Assembly: GCF_000720255.1 (NCBI RefSeq)
Contig: NZ_JOJE01000019.1
Span: forward strand, 62,001-126,000
Source: Streptomyces griseus subsp. griseus
GTDB lineage: Bacteria; Actinomycetota; Actinomycetes; Streptomycetales; Streptomycetaceae
Length of the DNA stretch: 64,000 nt
Direction: 5' to 3'
Below the pieces are notes generated by a model. It saw only the letters and a list, made by a program, of their open reading frames with translations, was not told the origin of the DNA and ran no database searches. A program made the translations under genes and the position numbers. Positions 14,624 through 23,183 of the stretch are shown in pieces; position 1 is the first letter of the stretch, and the number at the start of each line of letters is the position of its first letter.

Positions 14624-15850
14624 ATGACGACTTCACGCAGCGATTCAGGATGGGCCCGGGTACGGGCGGCCCGTCGTCGGGTGGCGCGGGCGGGGCTGCC
14701 GGCCGTCGCCCTCGTGGCGACGCTCCTGTGCGCCGCCGCCACCGCCACGGCCGCACCGGGCACCGCCCCGTCGCCGTCGCCGCCCGCGTCGGCCCGGGCC
14801 GACGTGCCGGCCGGGGTGACGGCGGGCATCGCGGTCTTCGACCGGCAGACCGGCACGTTCACCGAGCAGCTCAACAGTGCGGGGCAGTTCAGGTCGGCCT
14901 CCGTGGTCAAGCTGCTGATCGCCCTCGACGTGCTCTGGAGCCGCGGCCCCGACGCCCTGTCGGCGACGGACCGGTCCCGGATCGACAGCATGCTGCGCGG
15001 CAGCGACGACGCGGCCGCGAGCACGTTCTGGGCGAACAACGGCGGGGGTGCGATCGTCGACCGGATGGTCGCGCGGCTCGGTCTGACGGACACCGCGCGG
15101 CCGCCGTCGACGCACCCCGGCCATTGGGGTTACACCGCCATGTCGGCCCGCGACACGGTGAAGATCTACCGCTATCTGCTGGACTCCGCTCCCCCGGCCG
15201 TACGCGACTACGTCCTCGGCGACCTGCGCCGGTCCACCCGCTGCGCCACCGACGGCTACGACCAGCACTTCGGCATCGCCGGCTCCTTCGACCGGCCGTG
15301 GGCCGTCAAGCAGGGCTGGTCGGGCTTCAGTTCGGGCGGTTGTACGGCGGCCACCGCCACGGCGGCCACCGCCACGGCGGCCGAGGCCGCGACCGGAGCG
15401 GAGACGCGGACGGGCGCGGCCGTCGACGCCGTGGACCTGTCGCGTCCGGCGCTGCACACCACGGGCGTGGTGGGCGGGGGCGACCGTTCCGTCGTGGCCG
15501 TCATGACCCTGCACCCGAGCGGCACGTCCTACGGCAAGGCGTACTCCGACCTGGGGCGGCTGACCCGTTCGCTGAACGTCCCCGGCGCCTCGCGGCCGGC
15601 CGGCACCTGGATCGGCACCTGGGGAAGCGGGGTCCGGGTCCGTACCCAGGCGACCACCACGTCCGGCGCGGTCACCGCACTGCCCGCAGGCGTCGAGGTC
15701 CTGGTCGCCTGCCAGAAACGCGGCCAGCAGGTCAGCGTGCCGCCCTACGTCAACGACTGGTGGGCCTACCTGCCCCAGCACGGGGGCTACATGAGCAACC
15801 TCTATCTCAGCGTGCCGGAGAACCAGGTGCCGGGCGTGCCGGTCTGCTGA
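14624..15850 (+). CDS. Exported SxxK serine hydrolase (class A beta-lactamase-like) with SH3-like domain
   Basis: Encodes 408 residues. Two in-frame ATGs exist; the second (14624) is six bases from GAGG, while the first abuts it, so 14624 was chosen. A signal region (1-45) is followed by a penicillin-recognising hydrolase domain (about 60-315): S93-V-V-K96 as the SxxK nucleophile, SDD at 127-129 in place of SDN, and KQGWSG near 225 as the KTG-like motif. It would be a DD-peptidase or a divergent beta-lactamase; the altered motifs leave this open. An Ala/Thr-rich insertion (TAATATAATATAAEAA, near 245) is low complexity. The C-terminal SH3-like domain (WGSGVRVR, VACQKRGQQV, YVNDWWAYLP, YMSNLYLS) ends VPGVPVC, as in the NlpC/P60 and M23 proteins. 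Confidence 0.88.
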   Translation: MTTSRSDSGWARVRAARRRVARAGLPAVALVATLLCAAATATAAPGTAPSPSPPASARADVPAGVTAGIAVFDRQTGTFTEQLNSAGQFRSASVVKLLIALDVLWSRGPDALSATDRSRIDSMLRGSDDAAASTFWANNGGGAIVDRMVARLGLTDTARPPSTHPGHWGYTAMSARDTVKIYRYLLDSAPPAVRDYVLGDLRRSTRCATDGYDQHFGIAGSFDRPWAVKQGWSGFSSGGCTAATATAATATAAEAATGAETRTGAAVDAVDLSRPALHTTGVVGGGDRSVVAVMTLHPSGTSYGKAYSDLGRLTRSLNVPGASRPAGTWIGTWGSGVRVRTQATTTSGAVTALPAGVEVLVACQKRGQQVSVPPYVNDWWAYLPQHGGYMSNLYLSVPENQVPGVPVC

Positions 15851-15868
15851 CGCGGCGGACGGTGCGGC

Positions 15869-15907
15869 GCCCCGGCCCGCCCGCCGATGAGGCGAGCGGG
15901 CCGGGGC
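15869..15907. terminator. Bidirectional hairpin terminator
   Basis: A perfect 12-bp stem (gccccggcccgc / gcgggccggggc) with a 15-base loop that can itself pair lies between the convergent SxxK hydrolase gene and the GH43 gene. Confidence 0.8.
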
Positions 15908-15932
15908 TGTGTGGGCCCTTGACCGACGTCGG

Positions 15933-17423
15933 TCAGGAGATGTTCCACTGCTGGCTGGTCGCTCCGGTGCCCGTTTCCTGGACGACTGCCGCGCCCTGGG
16001 TGGTGGAGGCGCCCGTGACACCGATGGTCAGGCCGCTGCCGACGCCGGTGAGCAGGTAGGTGCTACCGGTGTAGCTGCCGACCAGGTCAAGGAACCACTG
16101 CTGGTTGGTGCCGCCGTTGCAGGTCCACTGCTGGAGCTGCACTCCGGTGCTGGTCGACTGGTCGGGGACGTCCAGGCACAGGCTGCTCTTCACGCTCTTC
16201 AGCGTGTAGACGTTGTCGGCCACCTTCGTGAGGGTCCACTGCTGGTTGGCACCGCCGTTGGACGGCCACTGGATGATCTTGGCGCCGGTCGACGTGGAAC
16301 CGCTCGCCACGTCCATCAGCATCGAACTGTTGCCGTTCTTCAGGGTGCGGACGCCTTCCGCCGGGAGACCACTGCCGGCCGTCCAGGTGCCGGCGGCGGT
16401 GTCGAGGGACCAGGTGGGGTACTGGCCGAGGTTCACCGTCGTGCCACGGATGGTCAGCGGCAGCCAGATCAGCTTCGAGGCGCCCAGGTTGGAGGTGTCC
16501 CAGCGGTCACCGGCGTAGATGTAGGTGGTGCCGGAGGTGCCCTGGACGGTGATGATGTTCGCCGTCTGGCTGCCGTAGGTGTGGGTGCCCGGGGCGGCGA
16601 AGTTGCGGAAGGCCGACCAAGGGCCGCTCAGTGAGGTGGCGGTGGCGTAGATGTTGTCGTTCAGGCTCCAGCCGGTGAGGTGGGAGCCGAAGACGTAGTA
16701 GGTGCCGTTGACCTTCACCATGGCGGGTGCCTCGACGCTGTTGCTGCCGCTGCTGCCCAGGGTCGTCACCAGGCTGTCGACGGAGAGGTAGTCGGCGGAC
16801 AGCTTGTAGACGCGCAGGCCGTTGTTGCGGTCCTCGCTCATCAGGTAGGCGGTGCCGTCGGTGTCCTGGAAGAGGCCGAGGTCACGGCTGAGGTTGCCCA
16901 TCGGGCGGAAGCTGCCCCGGTAGGTGTACGGGCCGCAGGGGGTGCTGCTGGTCGCCACACCGACCTTGGCGTCGGAGTAGTTGGTGCTGTCGATGTGCAT
17001 GTACATCACGTACGTGCTGGTCGACGCGTTGTAGATGACCTTGGGCCGTTCCACGACCCGGCTGGGGCCCAGGTCGCCACTGCTCTGCCTGCTCAGGGCC
17101 TGGCCCTGGAGGCTCCAGTTGGCGAGGTCGGTCGAGGTGTAGCAGGGGATGTCCTGGAACGAGGTGTCCGCCGACGTCTCGCCGGTCTTGTCCTCGCCGA
17201 AGCCGTACCAGGTGTTGCCCACCTTGATGATGCCCAGCCCGTGCAGCTGGAGGGGGTTGCCGTTCGTGTCGGTCCGTGCGGCGCCGGTGGTGAACGTGGC
17301 CGAGGCCGCGTGTGCTTCGGTCACCGGCAGCAGGAGTGCCGCCAGGCCCCCGAGGAGCGTAAGGAGTGCGGCGGCGGCTCTGCGCCACCGGTCGGCAGGT
17401 CTGGGTGGGGCGTCCTTGCCCAT
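15933..17423 (-). CDS. Exported GH43 galactanase with ricin-type CBM13
   Basis: Encodes 496 residues. The ATG at 17423 follows AGGAGAGGAA and starts a signal peptide (about 1-40, ending EAHAAS). Residues 45-340 form a five-bladed GH43 domain (HGLGIIKVGNTWYGFGEDK, ERPKVIYN, YVFGSHLTGW); the features resemble GH43 subfamily 24 exo-beta-1,3-galactanases. Residues 360-496 form a ricin B-type CBM13 with three QQW repeats (GANQQWTL, GTNQQWFL, TSQQWNIS). It would release galactose from the beta-1,3-galactan backbone of plant arabinogalactan, working with a beta-1,6-galactanase such as the GH30 enzyme encoded at 35.7 kb. Subfamily assignment is from memory of motifs. Confidence 0.87.
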   Translation of the reverse strand: MGKDAPPRPADRWRRAAAALLTLLGGLAALLLPVTEAHAASATFTTGAARTDTNGNPLQLHGLGIIKVGNTWYGFGEDKTGETSADTSFQDIPCYTSTDLANWSLQGQALSRQSSGDLGPSRVVERPKVIYNASTSTYVMYMHIDSTNYSDAKVGVATSSTPCGPYTYRGSFRPMGNLSRDLGLFQDTDGTAYLMSEDRNNGLRVYKLSADYLSVDSLVTTLGSSGSNSVEAPAMVKVNGTYYVFGSHLTGWSLNDNIYATATSLSGPWSAFRNFAAPGTHTYGSQTANIITVQGTSGTTYIYAGDRWDTSNLGASKLIWLPLTIRGTTVNLGQYPTWSLDTAAGTWTAGSGLPAEGVRTLKNGNSSMLMDVASGSTSTGAKIIQWPSNGGANQQWTLTKVADNVYTLKSVKSSLCLDVPDQSTSTGVQLQQWTCNGGTNQQWFLDLVGSYTGSTYLLTGVGSGLTIGVTGASTTQGAAVVQETGTGATSQQWNIS

Positions 17424-17877
17424 GGGGGTTTCCTCTCCTGAAGCTCCTCCGAGCGATTCGAGGGTCAATGAGAGGGGCAGCCCTGCGGGGGAGTCAATAA
17501 TCGCGATCGATTTTGTTGATCCTTGACCGGGGAAACCCGTGGGCTTCTGTAGCTTCCTGGTGGCATTTGTTGAAACGGGGCGTGGGCCGCATGAGCCGCA
17601 AGTCACCTGACATCAGGGGGAGTTCAGAGTTCGACGCCCCGCTCCGCGACCCGGGGACTGCCGGCACACGCGCGCTCACGCTCGGGCCCGTTCGCCACGC
17701 ACACCGAGGCGCTCCACTGCGTACACTTTCGTCACGCACTGTAATGTATCGGCCACCGGATGAGGGTGGCGCGCGAACGCCCGTTCGTCGCGTCGATGGG
17801 GAGAAATTGGGCATGCCTTCGCGCAGATCGGGAAACCGGTACAAGCCTCCAGTTCATCGGAAGGAAAGAAGAGCCAC
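17424..17877. promoter_or_regulatory. Intergenic region with probable LacI/GalR-type operator (17495-17518)
   Basis: This 454-base gap between divergent genes has no credible coding region. At 17499-17512 an inverted repeat AATCG-CGAT-CGATT lies about 75 bases upstream of the GH43 start, inside a wider CAA...TTG dyad. AAtCGnnnnCGaTT is the usual shape of LacI/GalR-family operators that control glycoside hydrolase genes. The rest (17520-17870) shows no motif I recognise; it should contain the promoter for the ATP-binding protein gene. Confidence 0.45.
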
Positions 17878-18318
17878 ATGCCCGCCGAACGCGACCCCAC
17901 AGAGCGGGAAGCCGGCCTATTGAACACCCTGAGCGTTGAGCGAACCTGGCATTTCGGCGGGGAGCTGAGCGACGTGGCACAGGCCAGGGACGACGCGGCC
18001 GCCTTCCTCCAGAACCTGGAACGCCTGCAGGCACCGCACGCGCCGGACGCGCCCGACGACGTGCTGCTGGTGGTCACCGAGCTGGCCTCCAACGCGTTCA
18101 CCTTCGCGCCGGGACCGTTCACGCTGCGGCTACGGGCTGTGGCCGACACGGTACAGATCGCTGTCGAGGACACCAACCCGACGCCGCCCGAACCACGCCG
18201 GTTCGACCTCGACGGACGCGGCGGCATCGGGTGGCACCTGATCAACGCCCTCGCCGAGCAGACCATCACCGAGCCGGGCGAGCAGGGCAAGACGGTGCAC
18301 GTCTTCGTGCGCTGGTAG
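17878..18318 (+). CDS. HATPase-type anti-sigma/serine-kinase protein (RsbW-like)
   Basis: Encodes 146 residues; the ATG has GGAAAGAAG upstream. The fold is a stand-alone HATPase_c domain: the N-box is DVLLVVTELASNAFT (about 60-75), and the G1-like region VEDTNPTPP and the G2-like GGIGWHLI follow. Such proteins in Streptomyces are anti-sigma factors or kinases acting on anti-sigma antagonists, but many are orphans with no linked sigma gene, as here. The G1 motif lacks the usual Asp-x-Gly-x-Gly, so ATP binding may be weak. It is followed 38 bases later by a convergent ANTAR gene. Confidence 0.8.
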   Translation: MPAERDPTEREAGLLNTLSVERTWHFGGELSDVAQARDDAAAFLQNLERLQAPHAPDAPDDVLLVVTELASNAFTFAPGPFTLRLRAVADTVQIAVEDTNPTPPEPRRFDLDGRGGIGWHLINALAEQTITEPGEQGKTVHVFVRW

Positions 18319-18356
18319 TTCCTCGCATCACCTCGCGCGGTGGCGGGGTCCGGATC

Positions 18357-18653
18357 TCACTGCGTCCGCGCGCGCTGCAGGGCGGCGGTCAGGGCGTGGT
18401 GGATCTCGTCGGGCAGCCAGCCGCAGTGGGTGCCCTGCACCACGTATTCCGCGACTTCACGCAGCTTGGTGTTGGTGTGCTGGGAGATCTCCCGCAGGAC
18501 GTCCCAGCCCTGCTCCGGCCGCAGCCGCCCCACGGCGATGACGACGCCGATCGCCTGGTCGATCACCGCGTGCGACGCGAGGGCCTGACGCAGCTGGCCG
18601 ACCTCCTCCTGCAGGGCGCTGATTCGCTCGACCAGCTCCTCCTGCCCGGACAT
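18357..18653 (-). CDS. ANTAR-domain protein
   Basis: Encodes 98 residues, starting MSGQEELVERIS with AGGAC eight bases upstream of the ATG. A short coiled coil (about 5-30) leads into an ANTAR domain (about 30-85: IDQAIGVVIAV, GWDVLREISQHTNTKLREVAEYVV). ANTAR proteins bind paired RNA hairpins to prevent termination. There is no GAF or receiver domain, so signal input must come from another protein or from dimerisation through the coiled coil. The target RNA is not known; no obvious dual hairpin was seen next to it. Confidence 0.85.
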   Translation of the reverse strand: MSGQEELVERISALQEEVGQLRQALASHAVIDQAIGVVIAVGRLRPEQGWDVLREISQHTNTKLREVAEYVVQGTHCGWLPDEIHHALTAALQRARTQ

Positions 18654-18941
18654 GGCCAACCGTCCTACCCCTCTGTCCAGCGTCCGCGAACCGACATCCG
18701 CGGCGGGACACACCCCACGGCGGCGACTCGTCCAAGCCTGCGGGGCGAAAGGCCGCGGCGCTACACGGAAAACGAACAAGACGGCCACCTCCTGTCCACG
18801 AAACGAATGTCCGACCGGGTCCCGGGTAGGCGAGCCGGGCGGAACACTCCGCAGTCGCCTCTCCGCGTATCGCGGCAGCGAGACGTGACGCCATGCCGGG
18901 CACCCTGTAGCGCCGCGTGACTCACCGGACGGGGACCGTCA

Positions 18942-19898
18942 ATGCACACGCTTCACTTCGAGAGCGACGACCTGGAAAGGGCCGAGGAGTTCCTCAGCCG
19001 GGCCTACGCCAGAATGAGCATCGGCAGCGACAGCCCGGACGTCGGCAGAGTGACGATCACCAGAACCACGATGCCGTCGGTCAGCGTCGACGAGCTCGAC
19101 CTGGGCTTCGAGATGAGCTACTCGGTCTCTCCCCTGGGAAAGATCTGCCTGTGCCTCGTCCATGACGGCACCATCCGGGACCACGCCTACAGCGGGGTCG
19201 AGGACGCCTTCGGTCCCGGCGACGTCGTGTCCTTCGCCCCGCCGGACCGGCCGTACTCGGGCCGGATCTGCAACGCACGGTACAACATCACCATGCTGGA
19301 CACCGGCCTGCTCACCCAGGTCGCCTCCACCGCGCCCGGCCGCTCCCCCGAGCCGGTCCGCCTGACCGGGCACCGGCCCCACTCCCCCGCCGCGGCGCGC
19401 CGGCTGCGGGAGTCCATCGGCTACGTACGCGACCACGTCCTGGCGGACCCCGAGCTCGCGAAGCTGCCCCTGATCGCCTCCACCGCGGCCCAGCACCTGG
19501 TCGCGAGTGTGCTGGCCGCCTTTCCCAATACCGCCCTCGACGAGCCCACCGCGACCGACCGCAACGACTCCCACTCCGCGACGCTGCGCCTGGCGCTCGC
19601 GTACATCGAGGACCACGCCGCGGAACCGATCACCGTCGCCGACATCGCCGCGGCGGCCCATGTGAGCGTGCGTGCCTTGCAGTACGCCTTCCGGCGCCAT
19701 CTGGACACCACACCGCTGGCCCATCTGCGCAGGGTGCGGTTGTCCCACGCCCACCAGGACCTGCTCGCGGCCGACCCGCTCACCACCACCGTCACCGACG
19801 TCGCCGCCCGCTGGGGGTTCTTCCACGCCGGCCGCTTCGCCGCCGTCTACCGGGACGCTTACGGCCGGCCGCCGCTCCAGACCCTGGGCACCGGATGA
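18942..19898 (+). CDS. AraC-family transcriptional regulator
   Basis: Encodes 318 residues; GGGGA precedes the ATG. The N-terminal half (about 1-170) is a cupin-like sensor of the AraC-binding type (FGPGDVVSFAPPDRPYSGR). The C-terminal half (about 215-315) contains the double helix-turn-helix: YIEDHAAEPITVADIAAAAH, SVRALQYAFRRHLDTTP and ARWGFFHAGRFAAVYRDAYG. Effector and targets are unknown. It ends nine bases from the convergent M14 peptidase gene. The 288 bases upstream of its start hold no other gene I would accept. Confidence 0.88.
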   Translation: MHTLHFESDDLERAEEFLSRAYARMSIGSDSPDVGRVTITRTTMPSVSVDELDLGFEMSYSVSPLGKICLCLVHDGTIRDHAYSGVEDAFGPGDVVSFAPPDRPYSGRICNARYNITMLDTGLLTQVASTAPGRSPEPVRLTGHRPHSPAAARRLRESIGYVRDHVLADPELAKLPLIASTAAQHLVASVLAAFPNTALDEPTATDRNDSHSATLRLALAYIEDHAAEPITVADIAAAAHVSVRALQYAFRRHLDTTPLAHLRRVRLSHAHQDLLAADPLTTTVTDVAARWGFFHAGRFAAVYRDAYGRPPLQTLGTG

Positions 19899-19907
19899 GA
19901 AGCTCGT

Positions 19908-20978
19908 TCAGGTGTGCGGGGCCTCGACCGCGAGGGCCAGCAGACCCGCCGAGACCTCCCGGATGACCTCCTCCGCCTCGCCGAACGGCGGCTGGAAGGC
20001 CGTACCGCACTCGATCGTGAAGCCGAGCACCTTCGTGGCGGCCGGGTCGGTGAAGTGCCGGCTGTAGGCGTAGTCGTCGCTCGCTCCCGACGTGGGGTAG
20101 AGGCCGTACGCCGCCTCAGCCGCGTACTCGACGCCCCGCACCGCCCGGACCGCGTCGCTCATCCGCTCGGCCAGGCCGACGGCGATCTTCAGGTCCTGCT
20201 CGGGGATGAACTCGCCGATGCCGTCGTCCTTGCGTCCGCGCACACCGTCGAGGGCGGGGTTGCGGAAGTTGTCGCCCGGGGTGGTGGTCTGGTTCTGGTC
20301 GGAGCCCCAACTGTGCAGGATCACCGGGCCCGAGCTGTGCACGTCGACCATCCACCGGATGCGCGGGGGGTGCTTGAGCGCCCACACCACGTTCCGTGTC
20401 TCGGGCTCCGACTCGACGCCCGGCCCCCGGTAGGTCTCCGGGTCGCAGGGGTCGGCCGACGTGCGGACCTTGGAGTCCGGCGCGAACTTCTTGGTGAACT
20501 CCCAGAGGAAGTCGAAGTTGCGGTTCAGGTCCACGCCCGCGCACGTCGGGCCGGTGTGCCCGGCGGGGGCGGGCCGGCGGTTCTTGCGCCACATGGGGGA
20601 GGCGGCCTGGCTGAACGCCCGGCCGTCGGGGTTGACGCAGGGGAAGACGTACAGACTGAGGCCCTCCACGACCCGGGCGACCTCGGCCGCCGTGAACGAC
20701 GACGAGCCGTAGCCGAGCCCGGTGCCCCGGTCGTGCGCCTCCAGCAGGTCCGCCGCCAGCGAGATCAGCGCGTCGGGCGGCACCCACTCCCGGGCGTGCA
20801 CGCCGCCCAGCAGCAGGATCCCGTCCGTCTCGTCCGCCGGGCGGGTACCGACCCGCAGCAGGCTCGTGGTGCGGCCCTCGTGAGTGGGGTGGGGCGGAGT
20901 GAGGAGCTCCGTCGCCCCGGGATACGCACCGTGCAGGCTGGTAATCGCCGATTCGATTTCGGCCACGTTGAGATACAT
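19908..20978 (-). CDS. M14 zinc carboxypeptidase without signal peptide
   Basis: Encodes 356 residues. The ATG at 20978 is five bases from AAGGAG, better than the GTG two codons earlier. Zinc ligands H61 and E64 (GGVHAREW) and a later His (VDVHSSG) are visible, together with VDLNRNFDF and the catalytic Glu in TIECGTAFQPPF, so the active site is complete. It would remove C-terminal residues from peptides. No Sec or Tat signal is present, unlike most bacterial M14 enzymes, so it is either cytoplasmic or exported by another route. It is the last gene of a coupled three-gene unit with a subtilase and a small protein. Confidence 0.9.
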   Translation of the reverse strand: MYLNVAEIESAITSLHGAYPGATELLTPPHPTHEGRTTSLLRVGTRPADETDGILLLGGVHAREWVPPDALISLAADLLEAHDRGTGLGYGSSSFTAAEVARVVEGLSLYVFPCVNPDGRAFSQAASPMWRKNRRPAPAGHTGPTCAGVDLNRNFDFLWEFTKKFAPDSKVRTSADPCDPETYRGPGVESEPETRNVVWALKHPPRIRWMVDVHSSGPVILHSWGSDQNQTTTPGDNFRNPALDGVRGRKDDGIGEFIPEQDLKIAVGLAERMSDAVRAVRGVEYAAEAAYGLYPTSGASDDYAYSRHFTDPAATKVLGFTIECGTAFQPPFGEAEEVIREVSAGLLALAVEAPHT

Positions 20979-20980
20979 GG

Positions 20981-21304
20981 TCACTCCTTGCGGCCGAGAC
21001 CGTGCGGGACGGCGCCCCGGGCGGCGAACCGGTCGCCCCCGCCGACCTCCTGCGTACGGGCCTGCCAGTTCTCCGTGATGTTCTCGACGTCGGTGATGTT
21101 CACCCGGGACGCCGCTCGGGTGCCTCGGGCCCGGTCGAGCCGGTCCTGGGGGAAGTACAGGTCCAGCTCGACCCCACCGTCCCGGCTGCCGCGCGGTACG
21201 GCGCGGCAGCCGAGGCCGGGCTCGGTCTCTTGGATGAACTCGCGCAGTGCGTCGGTGTCCTCGGCGACGACACGGCAGCGGTACACGGCCGGTTCCTCGG
21301 ACAT
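20981..21304 (-). CDS. Small protein between subtilase and M14 peptidase
   Basis: Encodes 107 residues; its ATG shares one base with the stop of the subtilase gene (TGATG), and its stop is next to the start of the M14 gene. The sequence (VYRCRVVAEDTDALREFIQ, then VELDLYFPQDRL and VNITDVENITENWQAR) suggests an alpha/beta fold of about 80 residues with a basic tail. I do not recognise the family. Its position suggests a proteinase propeptide-like chaperone or inhibitor for one of the two enzymes, which is inference only. No signal peptide. Confidence 0.75.
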   Translation of the reverse strand: MSEEPAVYRCRVVAEDTDALREFIQETEPGLGCRAVPRGSRDGGVELDLYFPQDRLDRARGTRAASRVNITDVENITENWQARTQEVGGGDRFAARGAVPHGLGRKE

Positions 21305-22851
21305 CACGGCGTCCCGTCGGCGCGTGCCACGGCCTTGGCGGCGTTCACCCGGCCGAAGCCGTAGTCGTCGTTGTGGCCCTGGGCGTCGTAGACCACCCCG
21401 GGCCCGCCGATCTTGTCGGCCGTCCGGTGCATGATCTCGCGCAGTTCGTCGCGGGTGAGGCCGGGGTTCACCGACAGCGCCAGGGCGGCGCATCCGGCCG
21501 CGCAGGGTGCGGCGAAGCTGGTGCCGGTGGCGGTGCCGTAGCCGCCGCCGGAACGGGTGCTGAAGACGTCGACGCCAGGGGCGATGAGCTCGACCTCGGG
21601 GCCGCGTGCCGCGTTGTCCTCCAGGTCACGGTTGTCCGACCGCACCACGGCGATGACATCGGGGTGGGAGACGATCTCGTCCTTCAGGATGTCGACGTTG
21701 CGGCCGTTGCTCGCCGCCCAGAAGATGGGCAGTCCCTTGCCCTCCCGGCCTCTGGTCGCGGCGAACTCGAGCGCGCGTTCCAGGACGGACTGCAGTTCCC
21801 ACTCCGCGTCGTTGGGTCCGAGGCTGCTGACGAGGATGTCCGCCCCGTTCGCGGGGTCGCCCTCGGGCAGCTCCCTCGACGGGTCGGCCGTGTACGACAC
21901 GGCGCGGGCCAGTGTCACCTGGGTGCCGACCTGGTCCGGCAGGCACGCCACCAGCATCAGCTCGCTCTCGGGGGCCGCTCCGACCCCGCCCTTTCCGTTG
22001 CCGAGCCGGGCCCCGGCCATGCCGGCGCAGAAGGTGCCGTGGTCGCTGTCGGGCATCCCGACGGTTTCCTGCGTGAAGGTGGTGCCCACCACGCCGTCGC
22101 TGTAGAAGCCGGACAGCGGGCTCACTCCGTCGGCGAGGTCCTCGTGCGTGGTGTCGAAGCCGTTGTCGATGACGGCGACCCGCATGCCGTCGCCGAAGGT
22201 GCGGTCCCACGCCGGTTCGACGTGGACGTCGGCGCCCGGAGTGCCGCCGTGTCCCCCGCTGTTGTGCCACTGCCACTGCTCGGTGAAGCGGGGGTCGGTG
22301 GGGCTGAACCGGGTGGGGACGTGCTCGACGAACGACGGTTCGGCGAAGACGAAGCGGTCGTTGTCGTGCAGTTCGACGGAGGCCGCGAGGGCGTCCTGAG
22401 CGGTCCGCGCCCGCACCTCGTACAGGTTGTCCGCGAACGTGAGCCTGTTGATGACCTCCAGGCCGGCCGACTCCAGTTCGTGTTCGGCCTCCTTCTGGCT
22501 GAGCGTCGGTTGCAGTTGAACGCTCAACACGTCGGTCGCGATGCCGATGCGGCCGCTGGGCCGTCGGATGACCTTGCCGTTGGCCTGCGCGCCGGAGACC
22601 TCCTCGCCGGCGGCGAACGCCTCCCGGGTCTGCCGGCTCGGTTTGACGAAGACCCACCGTGCGCGTTCGAAGGCCTCGGTGGTCTCGTCGTCGACTCCGG
22701 CGTCCCGGATCTCGCCGCGGGCGCTCGCGCCGAGCTGCTCCCGTGTGTCGGTGAGTCCGGCCGCGGCGTCCTCGTCGATCCTGACCGCGACGACATCGTC
22801 GAGCTCTTCGGCCTCAACGAGATTGCCACGCTGGTAGTACTGACGTGCCAT
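21304..22851 (-). CDS. S8 subtilisin-like serine protease without signal peptide
   Basis: Encodes 515 residues. The catalytic triad is D229 (AVIDNGFD), H271 (DSDHGTFCAG) and S445 (GTGTSFAAP), with N382 (AASNG) as oxyanion residue. The first 200 residues form an unusual N-terminal region with two parts: about 1-100 acidic, and about 100-180 resembling a propeptide (DVLSVQLQPTLSQKEAEHEL). There is no Sec, Tat or lipoprotein signal. It heads a coupled operon with a small unknown protein and an M14 carboxypeptidase, so endo- and exo-proteolysis are produced together. Intracellular protein turnover or processing of a specific substrate are both possible. Confidence 0.9.
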   Translation of the reverse strand: MARQYYQRGNLVEAEELDDVVAVRIDEDAAAGLTDTREQLGASARGEIRDAGVDDETTEAFERARWVFVKPSRQTREAFAAGEEVSGAQANGKVIRRPSGRIGIATDVLSVQLQPTLSQKEAEHELESAGLEVINRLTFADNLYEVRARTAQDALAASVELHDNDRFVFAEPSFVEHVPTRFSPTDPRFTEQWQWHNSGGHGGTPGADVHVEPAWDRTFGDGMRVAVIDNGFDTTHEDLADGVSPLSGFYSDGVVGTTFTQETVGMPDSDHGTFCAGMAGARLGNGKGGVGAAPESELMLVACLPDQVGTQVTLARAVSYTADPSRELPEGDPANGADILVSSLGPNDAEWELQSVLERALEFAATRGREGKGLPIFWAASNGRNVDILKDEIVSHPDVIAVVRSDNRDLEDNAARGPEVELIAPGVDVFSTRSGGGYGTATGTSFAAPCAAGCAALALSVNPGLTRDELREIMHRTADKIGGPGVVYDAQGHNDDYGFGRVNAAKAVARADGTP

Positions 22852-23183
22852 CGCACTCGCCTCTTCTCAATGGCGCGCGGGTGCTCCGGCCGGCGATGTC
22901 ACGGTCCCAGAGCCCACGGCCTGAGGAACGAACCCCCTTCACTTCCAGTCTGCTCGCGCTCCCGTGACCAGGCAACTCCAGGTCAAACGTGGTGATGGGC
23001 CCTGCGGCGTTCGTCACAGCGGCCCGATCGGCATGCGGTCGTCCTACCGGCGTAAGCGCACGTCAGAGGCCCGAATAACCAGAGATTATGCATGACGTGA
23101 GTTTCAGGCATTGGACGCATGTGTTCCTGTCGCGGAGGCTGGTTGACGTCCCCCCGCCCCCAACGTTCAGGAGGAGCAGTTTC
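22852..23183. promoter_or_regulatory. Divergent intergenic region, protease operon / malic enzyme
   Basis: A 332-base gap between divergent transcription units. A strong AGGAGGAG ribosome binding site lies before the malic enzyme ATG, and a TTGACG at about 23142 could be a -35 element, without a clear -10. No gene, operator or hairpin was recognised in the remainder. Confidence 0.3.
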
